Below, piece by piece: positions 1 to 5,540 of a stretch of DNA of 7,873 nucleotides (the stretch's first letter is position 1; every line of letters starts with the position of its first letter). A program made the translations under genes and the position numbers. The notes beneath the pieces are model-generated. The model ran no database searches, was not told the origin of the DNA, and worked only from the letters and a program-made list of their open reading frames with translations. Origin of the DNA: Terriglobia bacterium. GTDB taxonomy: Bacteria > Acidobacteriota > Terriglobia > UBA7540. Where the stretch lies: positions 1-7,873 of the forward strand of contig JASHTR010000164.1 of the NCBI GenBank assembly GCA_030040455.1. Direction: 5' to 3'.

Positions 1-42
1 ACCAACCTTAACATTTCGAGTATAACACACCGCGCCCGGCTG

Positions 43-255
43 TCAATCCGCACTCGCATGAGGCCTCGGAGGAATGAACCCAAAAATCACAACGGCCGCA
101 CAGATGATCATCACCGAACTAACCATAAAGACGGATCCGTAAGAAACGTTCTGAGCCAGCCGGTCGAGGTAGTTGATCGCTGTTACAGAAAACAGCAGAG
201 CCAACACGATGCTTCCACCGGAGCGGGTACGGGGTATCGTTGGATGAGTTTCCAT
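43..255 (-). pseudogene. MFS transporter remnant with large in-frame internal deletion
   Basis: A 70-codon open frame with an ATG at 255 and a TGA at 43-45. Residues 15-32 read as the start of TM1 of an anion:cation symporter (hexuronate/ExuT-like) MFS protein, ending in the characteristic INYLDR at 27-32. Residues 38-64 (YGSVFMVSS... to FIPPR) read as the last helix and its basic end, as found at the C-terminus of the same family. Full members are about 420-450 residues, so roughly 350 residues are absent, with the join near residues 32-36 (about 150-162), in frame and without a stop. The product could not transport. Upstream of the ATG there is only an AGGA directly abutting it, and a foldback repeat ends 10 bases away. 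It is last in a minus-strand run of sugar-acid genes, the usual place for their importer. Family assignment rests on recognition of both termini. It could instead be a collapsed assembly or a genuine two-helix peptide. Bases 1-42 beyond the stop show nothing I can name. Confidence 0.68.
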
Positions 256-264
256 TCCTAGCAG

Positions 265-448
265 AAGTGCCTTTACTGATGACCGCGCCCTTTGGAATGC
301 GGTGGCTTGCCGCCGCTTTTCCCAGGGCCAGCTTGCGGGCTACGGGATATTCCTTCAGCGCTGCGAGCCAGCTCGCCGGCGCAAAGCGGCAGCACGCTGC
401 CGCACTCCAAGGCTCCCGCATACGTAAAGATAGTGTTGGACGCACCAC
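265..448. repeat. Foldback intergenic repeat, copy 1 (left end missing)
   Basis: This 184-bp stretch is about 95% identical to 2927-3111 (I count 8 substitutions and one single-base indel). It contains three tight hairpins: 299-306 with 309-316 (one mismatch, TT loop), 363-368 with 371-376 (perfect, CA loop) and 386-393 with 396-403 (perfect GCGGCAGC arm, AC loop). Its two halves are also imperfect inverted copies of each other. The right end keeps the GACGCACCAC terminus (439-448), but the matching left terminus present in copy 2 is absent here. It fills the whole space between the SDR stop codon (450-452) and the start of the MFS remnant (255). No transposase is encoded, so it is MITE-like or REP/BIME-like by structure only. 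Confidence 0.88.
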
Positions 449-449
449 A

Positions 450-1223
450 CTAGCTTCCGTGTCGAATGCCGGAGAAAATAGTTCGGCCGCCATCGACGAA
501 AAGCGTGGCGCCGGTGACGCAGCGCGCCATGTCGGAGGCGAGAAACAGGGCCACGTTGGCCACGTCCTCCGCAGAGATCCTGACCCTCAAGGGCTGCATC
601 GAAACCAGTTGCTCCGGATTGAGCTGCCGGTTCAGCGCAAAGTACTCATCACTCATGGGCGAAAAAACCAATCCGGGACAAATCGCATTAGCTCTGACGC
701 CATTCTGCCCGTAATCCACCGCAAGGCTGAGAGTCAGCGAGAGCATTCCACCCTTGGCGACTCCGTAGGGAAAGGCGTGGGCCTGGGCCCTCACCGCATG
801 TGTGGAAGCAATATTGATAACCGCCCCTCCTCCACCCCCCACCATCAATGGCAGCCCGTATTTCGAGCAGAGCCAGGCGCCCTTCAGGTCGACGTTCAGA
901 CAGGCTTCCCATTCCTCCTCCTCCAGCGTCGTCGCCGTCTTGTAGAGATAAATGCCTGCGCTATTCACCAGGATATCGATCTTAGGAGTCTCCCGCCGGA
1001 TCCGGTCGAAGGCGTCTGCCACATCTTCGGACGAAGCCACGTCAACACAAACCGCAGCAGCTCTTCCGCCTTCACGCTCAATCTCATTGGCCGCGTTTTG
1101 GGCTGTATCGGCGTTCTTATCCAGGACGAAAACAAACGCTCCCTGGTGACTGAAAAGAACGGCGGTAGCTCTACCGATTCCGGACCCACCGCCTGTGATC
1201 ACGGCGACCTTGTTCTTGAGCAC
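450..1223 (-). CDS. Short-chain dehydrogenase/reductase (SDR), NAD-preferring
   Basis: A 257-residue classical SDR, full length for the family and cytoplasmic. Visible motifs: the cofactor loop TGGGSGIG (10-17), an acidic residue after strand 2 (D35, which in this family favours NAD(H) over NADP(H)), D60-V61 contacting adenine, NSAG (87-90, the usual NNAG), N110, catalytic S140, Y153 and K157 in the YGVAK segment, and CPG (182-184). The C-terminus carries the common VDGG turn (243-246). The start is GTG at 1223, preceded by GAGGAAG about five bases upstream, which supports this start. It lies 24 bp after the cupin stop in the same operon. The substrate cannot be read from sequence; next to an enolase-superfamily enzyme, oxidation or reduction of a sugar, sugar acid or keto-deoxy acid is the likely role (inference). 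The right terminus of the foldback repeat begins immediately after the TAG stop. Confidence 0.93.
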   Translation of the reverse strand: MLKNKVAVITGGGSGIGRATAVLFSHQGAFVFVLDKNADTAQNAANEIEREGGRAAAVCVDVASSEDVADAFDRIRRETPKIDILVNSAGIYLYKTATTLEEEEWEACLNVDLKGAWLCSKYGLPLMVGGGGGAVINIASTHAVRAQAHAFPYGVAKGGMLSLTLSLAVDYGQNGVRANAICPGLVFSPMSDEYFALNRQLNPEQLVSMQPLRVRISAEDVANVALFLASDMARCVTGATLFVDGGRTIFSGIRHGS

Positions 1224-1247
1224 AATCTTCCTCGGTCAGGGATTGAA

Positions 1248-1622
1248 CTACGGGAGGTCATGCTCCCGGAAGCCTCCCAGGTCCGCCTCTGGATCATCCA
1301 GCACCATTCCAAGATCGCGCAGATTAAAGATGATGACGGCGGTGTCAGGGGCTAAGGCCTCCGGCGAGTGCCGCACGCCTCGTGGGACCACGGTGAAATC
1401 CCCCTTGCTGAGCTCGACCGAGCCGGCCTCGGAATCTATCCGCAATCGCCCTTCAAACACAAACCAACCCTCGTCGCCGTTCGGGTGAAAGTGCCACGGG
1501 AAACGACCTGTCACCTTTGCCATTCGCACGCTATAACGTTCATCGATTCGCATGACGTGAAAGTTCGTCCGCGGGGGTTGACCCTCGAGAAGATCGAGCA
1601 GATTCGCCTTTTGGAGTGTCAC
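1248..1622 (-). CDS. Small single-domain cupin protein
   Basis: A 124-residue cupin_2-type beta-barrel. Motif 1 is WHFHPNGDEGWFVFEGRL (43-60), giving metal ligands H44, H46 and E51. Motif 2 is GDFTVVPRGVRH (74-85), giving the fourth ligand H85. All four ligands are present, so a bound divalent metal and possibly catalysis are expected. The GTG start at 1622 overlaps the stop of the upstream enolase-superfamily gene by four bases (GTGA), a sign of translational coupling, and GAGGAAAAA lies just upstream. Small cupins in sugar-degradation operons can be isomerases, KdgF-like enzymes or sugar-binding accessories. This sequence looks closer to the generic HxH-DE-GRL, VPRGVxH type than to KdgF, so I do not assign a reaction. 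The last 20 or so residues form an acidic tail beyond the barrel. Confidence 0.88.
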   Translation of the reverse strand: MTLQKANLLDLLEGQPPRTNFHVMRIDERYSVRMAKVTGRFPWHFHPNGDEGWFVFEGRLRIDSEAGSVELSKGDFTVVPRGVRHSPEALAPDTAVIIFNLRDLGMVLDDPEADLGGFREHDLP

Positions 1623-2863
1623 TTTTTCCTCACGCCCTTCAACCCTGAGCTCAGGTTGACCTTCCAGAGGCGGTCGTGAACATCAGGAACGGCGTGGTCA
1701 ATACCATAGTCACGCCACCCGATCGGATAGCGCAGCTCATTGACCTTGTCCCAATCGATTTCGATGCCCAGGCCTGGCCCATCCGGGATCAGCATGTATC
1801 CATTTTCGTACTGGATTTTGTTTCGTGCGGGGTCTTCGGTATAGAGGAGAGGACCGATAGCCACCGTCGGATAGTGCAGGTTCACGACTGCAGCGCCCAC
1901 GTGGGCTTCGGCGGCGGTCCCCAACGACGTCTCCTGCGTTGTGCTGAGTATCGTACGCAGCCCCAGGGTCTCTGCTACGGCAAAGACCTTCAGCGACTCT
2001 CGCATGCCACCGTGGGAGCTGTTGGCCACGTTGATGATATCGACCGCGCGCGCTTCCCACAGCGCAATCGCATGACGGGCATCACCCACATGCTCGCTTA
2101 CGGGAATGTCCAGTTTCGCTCGCACCTCCGCCATGCCTTCGATGTCGCGGGTGGGCGCAACACTTTCTACATACTGTGGTTCGTAATGCTTTCGGAGGCG
2201 ATTGATGAGCCGAACCGAGTCGGCGGGATAGACATGGTTGCTCAGATCGAAAGCCTGCATCGTAATTCGATCGCTGACCTGGCATCGCAGCGAAGCCAGA
2301 AAGAGATCGTCCATATCGGGCGAGCCTCCAACGTAAATCCTAAAATTGTCAAAGCCTTCGCCCAGAAGCTGGCCCACAATCTGGAGGTTGCGCTCGATAT
2401 GCTTCTCGTCCAGGTTGCGAAAAATGGGAAAGCAGACTTTGATCTTCGTTCGCACTGGTCCGCCAAAGAGAACGTAGACGGGGATGCCCAGGAACTTGCC
2501 GGATATATCGTGCAGCGCCATTTCCACACCGGCGCGCAGGCTCCCGGTGTAAATCCCTGTATCGCCACGGCCAGTAAAGAGCTGACCGAGAAGATGATCC
2601 AGCCGGGCCAGTTCCATCGCGTTCTGTCCGCATAGCACGTTGGCAAGGCTCTTCTGGAGGTCGTCGAGATCCGGCATGGTCAAGGGCAAGTCCGTGATGT
2701 CTGCGTACTCCCCGACGCCTGTAATTCCCAAGTTGGTATCCAGCCGGATGAAGACGTGCTGCGAGCCGTCGCCGGATAGACGAGGCGTTCGAATTGGAAA
2801 CAGGCTAACGCCTGTGATGACGACTGCCTTCGCGCTGTTAAAATTGACCTTTCTCTCTGTCAT
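1619..2863 (-). CDS. Enolase-superfamily protein (mandelate racemase/muconate lactonizing type), probable sugar-acid dehydratase
   Basis: Positions are counted from a TTG at 2881. I choose the ATG at 2863 (residue 7 in that count) because AGGGAAGG lies just upstream; the product is then 414 residues. The capping domain comes first, then the segment GVEMALHDISGKFLG...LFGG (118-141), typical of this superfamily. Metal-ligand candidates fall at the expected barrel strands: D212 (in FDLSN), E239 (YVES) and E263 (PVSEH). The SHGGM segment (289-293) and GPGLGIEID (368-376) also match the family. The second-strand Lys-X-Lys is replaced by R181-I-Y183. The strand-6 lysine and the strand-7 histidine of other subgroups are also not evident. 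An Arg-X-Tyr at this place has been described, as I recall, for a galactarate dehydratase (GalrD-II), so an acid-sugar dehydratase is plausible. It is the first gene of a three-gene operon. The exact substrate is unknown. Confidence 0.87.
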   Translation of the reverse strand: MTERKVNFNSAKAVVITGVSLFPIRTPRLSGDGSQHVFIRLDTNLGITGVGEYADITDLPLTMPDLDDLQKSLANVLCGQNAMELARLDHLLGQLFTGRGDTGIYTGSLRAGVEMALHDISGKFLGIPVYVLFGGPVRTKIKVCFPIFRNLDEKHIERNLQIVGQLLGEGFDNFRIYVGGSPDMDDLFLASLRCQVSDRITMQAFDLSNHVYPADSVRLINRLRKHYEPQYVESVAPTRDIEGMAEVRAKLDIPVSEHVGDARHAIALWEARAVDIINVANSSHGGMRESLKVFAVAETLGLRTILSTTQETSLGTAAEAHVGAAVVNLHYPTVAIGPLLYTEDPARNKIQYENGYMLIPDGPGLGIEIDWDKVNELRYPIGWRDYGIDHAVPDVHDRLWKVNLSSGLKGVRKK

Positions 2864-2914
2864 AACCTTCCCTGTTCCCAAGCCTGGGAGGCCGCGGCCA
2901 GCAGATGCGCTCGT

Positions 2915-3111
2915 GTGGTGCGTCGAAAGTGCCTTTACTGATGACCGCGCCCTTTGGAGTGCGGTGGCTTGCCGCTGCTTTTCCCAGGGCCAGCTTGCTG
3001 GCCACGGGATATTCCTTCAGCGCCGCGAGCCCGCTCGTCGGCGCAAAGCGGCAGCACGCTGCCGCACTCCAAGGCTCCCGCATACGTAAAGAGAAGTGTT
3101 GGACGCACCAC
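2915..3111. repeat. Foldback intergenic repeat, copy 2 (complete, 10-bp terminal inverted repeats)
   Basis: This 197-bp element has perfect 10-bp termini GTGGTGCGTC (2915-2924) and GACGCACCAC (3102-3111). The match continues outward with a 2-base gap to about 2910 and 3114. The inner arms keep matching imperfectly for about 70 bases, including TTTGGAGTGCGG on the left facing its complement near 3062-3074 on the right, so the element can fold back on itself. A perfect 8-bp tight hairpin lies at 3048-3065. Bases 2927-3111 match copy 1 at about 95%. I see no target-site duplication and no transposase. It lies upstream of the enolase-superfamily operon, where it may carry or displace promoter signals. 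Confidence 0.9.
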
Positions 3112-3148
3112 GAGGAACTGAAATTCGTGACATCTCTCGACGCGCGCA

Positions 3149-3240
3149 TGTCATGCCGCTGAGCGGAGCATCTCTGTAGTTCCCTGAGAGGAAATGTAGG
3201 AACCCTTTGCTGCTCTCAGGGTAACAGTCCTTCGACTTTG
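3149..3240. repeat. Degenerate intergenic repeat with 9-bp hairpin
   Basis: The segment opens with TGTCATGCCGCTGAGCGG, close to the TGTCATTCTGAGCGGAGC repeat I associate with acidobacterial intergenic regions (from memory, not searched). It contains a perfect inverted repeat CCCTGAGAG (3182-3190) and CTCTCAGGG (3213-3221) with a 22-base spacer, extended by GTT and AAC across a one-base bulge. It lies 18 bp downstream of the stop codon of the minus-strand hydrolase gene. It could therefore also end that transcript, but no T-run follows on the minus strand, so an intrinsic terminator is not well supported. Confidence 0.5.
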
Positions 3241-3258
3241 TCAATCTTTTTCTGTAAC

Positions 3259-5136
3259 TCAACGCTCGTTCTTCAGATAAATAGCGACCAGGTCGTAAGT
3301 TTGAAGCTCGGGAATCACGACGTCCCAATACTGGCCACGCTTTTGAACTTCGGGAAGGCTCTTGAGGAGATTATCCGGCGACAAGACTTCCACCCTCCCG
3401 ACCGGAGTGCGAACTTGTACTCTAATTTCCTTTTCCAACGCTTGGCGATAATTCAGAAGATGGAGGATAACGCGCCGGTATCTCGCTTGATAGGCAACAT
3501 TAGAGAGAATTGCCTCCCGAGGCTCAACATCCACCAGCTCTGACTCTTTCAGGTAGCGATGGATCAACGAAACCATATCCCTCGCCGAGGGGAGCTGGGG
3601 CAAATAGAGCGCGAATCCTTTCCCCCGTGCTCGAACCCGTTGGGCCGGCGGGAGAGTCTTCTTGGAAATATCCAGAAGCTTTCCCAGCCCGAAGTCCTGC
3701 CCGGGCGAGGCTGGTCCTGTGGAGAATAAGGAAGCGTCTCCAACTGCGACCAGAGTGCCTCCGCCTTCATGCACCCATTGGGTGAGAGCAACGCACCAAT
3801 CACCACTCACAGGGTTCGTATGAGGCACAATCATTGCATCGTACTGCTTCAGATTCCTTTTTTGCGGATCCTGGTAATTAAAAATTACGTCATAGTTCAG
3901 GTTTTGCTCTGAGAGCTGGTTCAGGTAGGGGACTACGGAATCGGTCGTGTCGCAGAGAATGGCGACTTTCGCCAAGGATTGAGAGTCGAGATAATACTGT
4001 TCGTTTCTCTCCAGGAAGTTGTTGTAAGCTCCTATGGCGCGCAGGTCCTCAAGCGCCTGATGGTCGCCGAAATAGAGGTTACGCAGGAAAAGGCCTTCGA
4101 AATAGGGTTCAAACCCCACGTGGTACATCGCGCATTCCGCGATCGCTAACTGCCACTTTCGAGGCTGCATCGGCGTCGTCATCCGGTCACCTTCGTGGCG
4201 CCCGCCATCTTCCATCGAAACCGGCCGCCAGCCTTCTCCAACTCCCCAGTTGTAACGGAGCAGGCCAGCGTTGGTTGCAAGATAGGGCTTTGGCTTATCC
4301 GTGTAATAGCCGGGTTCCTGCCCGTCTTCGGTCGTCACGCCGTTCTGGAATCGTCCCCAGGTATAAATGCCGTGGTTATAATTCGACATGATCACAACAT
4401 GAGGATTTATCCTGGAAGCCGTCCGATAGATTGCGTCGAGGAAATTCATAACGTTCTTTTCGCCGTAATACCCGAAGGTGTTGTCAATCCAGAAGGCATC
4501 CGCGCCAGCTCGCGCGGCCGCGGCAACCCGTTCCTCTTGTAGAGACAACCAGTCCCGATGGGTGATGTCTGCCATGTAACGGTTCGGACGGCTGTAAAAC
4601 AGCGGTCCTCCGCCAGGCAGCCGCTTCACCCAGGCAATGCTCTCCGGCTCGTGCTCAAACATGTCCTTCCAGAACATGTTTCCGATAGAGAAATAAGCGG
4701 CGACATAAATGTTGTTTTTGTGGCACGCCTTGATATAGGCGCTTACGAGGCGATGTTGCTCTTGCTCGGTTTCAGCGGAGAAGCCGTTGCTCCACGTTAC
4801 CCAGGCCCAGTTGATGTGGGCTATTTTGAGGAATTCGATCGTCCTGGGATTGTACCAATCGCGCGTCGCCTGTAACACTTGGCGCGGATCATCCATGGTG
4901 TAATTAGGCCATCCCGATAGCACACCCTTTTCTGCCTCGATAGGTCCGCCATCCCAGCGCGCAGGCCGGAACTTCCCAGGTTGGAACCACGAGGGAACAG
5001 TCGCAGGATTAGTGATCGGCCCGGGCAGTAACGCGGACGAGGAAGGAAGATGGGAATGGGGCAGCATGGTGAATGCCGCGCCCGCCGCCGTTTCGTCTAA
5101 AAATTTTCGACGTGAGATCCGGTGGACGCTAGACAT
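3259..5136 (-). CDS. Tat-exported TIM-barrel glycoside-hydrolase-like protein
   Basis: A 625-residue protein. The N-terminus has a twin-arginine motif SRRKFLD (8-14) followed by a short weakly hydrophobic alanine-rich stretch, so export by Tat is likely. Residues about 95-380 look like a (beta/alpha)8 barrel of the putative glycosyl hydrolase (GHL6/GH42-like) sort, with YVAAYFSIGNMFW (144-156), GADAFWIDN (211-219, D218 at a strand end) and TTEDGQE (268-274). Residues about 388-475 form a Rossmann-like domain similar to the beta-galactosidase trimerisation (glutamine-amidotransferase-like) domain, including MIVPHT and WVHEGGG. Residues about 555-622 resemble the closing beta-sandwich (LHLLNY, LSPD, VIPELQTY). 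The general acid and nucleophile cannot be fixed from sequence. The start is ATG at 5136, with a weak AGGGTGG upstream. It is the first gene of the minus-strand run and is divergent from the esterase, which fits a polysaccharide-attacking role. The substrate is unknown. Confidence 0.8.
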   Translation of the reverse strand: MSSVHRISRRKFLDETAAGAAFTMLPHSHLPSSSALLPGPITNPATVPSWFQPGKFRPARWDGGPIEAEKGVLSGWPNYTMDDPRQVLQATRDWYNPRTIEFLKIAHINWAWVTWSNGFSAETEQEQHRLVSAYIKACHKNNIYVAAYFSIGNMFWKDMFEHEPESIAWVKRLPGGGPLFYSRPNRYMADITHRDWLSLQEERVAAAARAGADAFWIDNTFGYYGEKNVMNFLDAIYRTASRINPHVVIMSNYNHGIYTWGRFQNGVTTEDGQEPGYYTDKPKPYLATNAGLLRYNWGVGEGWRPVSMEDGGRHEGDRMTTPMQPRKWQLAIAECAMYHVGFEPYFEGLFLRNLYFGDHQALEDLRAIGAYNNFLERNEQYYLDSQSLAKVAILCDTTDSVVPYLNQLSEQNLNYDVIFNYQDPQKRNLKQYDAMIVPHTNPVSGDWCVALTQWVHEGGGTLVAVGDASLFSTGPASPGQDFGLGKLLDISKKTLPPAQRVRARGKGFALYLPQLPSARDMVSLIHRYLKESELVDVEPREAILSNVAYQARYRRVILHLLNYRQALEKEIRVQVRTPVGRVEVLSPDNLLKSLPEVQKRGQYWDVVIPELQTYDLVAIYLKNER

Positions 5137-5540
5137 ACGGTCCCACCCTGAGCTCGAGGTTCGCCAGCCCTTGGATCGGACACGGGCGAGACGCGAGCGC
5201 AGGATTCTCGCTTGAATCGTGCTTCGTGTGCGCGCCCAATTGGTATCGCTTCACTCGACCACATTACACGACCCTGTTCTTCGCCTGCAAGGCGAGAGTT
5301 TTCCACTATCCCCAATGGGGACACTAACTCAGTGCTATCCGGCTTGAGAGGGATGGGTCTGACGTTGAGGACCAACGAAGATTCCCGGATCGCTCATCCG
5401 CGTGGCGCCGAATCCGAGCCGCAGACCACTCCATTATGCTGGACAAGCACTCAAGATATCGATGTGAGATAATGAGCGGCGGCCTTGCGTGTCCGGAGCG
5501 GCCTTTCAATCGAAGGGAGTGCACATTGCGGGAACAAAGC
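5137..5540. other. Divergent intergenic region with small hairpin
   Basis: These 404 bases separate the start codons of the minus-strand hydrolase and the plus-strand esterase, so they should hold both promoters. No frame here has recognisable protein similarity. A perfect 6-bp hairpin TCGCCT-GCA-AGGCGA lies at 5281-5295, followed by GAGTTTT on the plus strand. It is terminator-like but very short, and an operator is equally possible. I find no convincing -35/-10 pair for the minus-strand gene. Confidence 0.45.
5465..5473 (+). promoter_or_regulatory. Possible extended -10 for the esterase gene
   Basis: TGAGATAAT matches the extended -10 pattern (TG, one base, then GATAAT) 67 bases before the chosen ATG. 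A TGGACA at 5440-5445 resembles a -35 box, but the 22-base spacing is too long for a normal pair. This is a weak candidate based on pattern only. Confidence 0.25.

Noticed and set aside
119..493. A 124-codon minus-strand frame across repeat copy 1, and a matching 103-codon frame at 2838-3149
   Set aside because: Both read the foldback repeat and so give near-identical peptides (REPWSAAACCRFAP...). About half of the few DNA differences change amino acids, the repeat is intergenic, and each frame runs into neighbouring genes. It is a repeat artefact, not a gene.
240..1355. A 371-codon plus-strand frame antisense to the SDR
   Set aside because: No recognisable motif, arginine- and histidine-rich composition typical of an antisense shadow, and it lies opposite a clear SDR with all catalytic residues.
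1676..2635. A 319-codon plus-strand frame antisense to the enolase-superfamily gene
   Set aside because: The opposite strand encodes a well-supported family protein; this frame shows no domain or good start signal.
2890..2899. GGCCGCGGCC palindrome as an operator upstream of the enolase-superfamily operon
   Set aside because: A 10-bp all-GC palindrome can arise by chance in GC-rich DNA, and no promoter is recognisable beside it.
265..3111. A composite transposon carrying the sugar-acid genes
   Set aside because: The flanking repeats are only about 190 bp, encode no transposase, and no target-site duplication is visible at the outer ends. Repeat-mediated rearrangement fits better.
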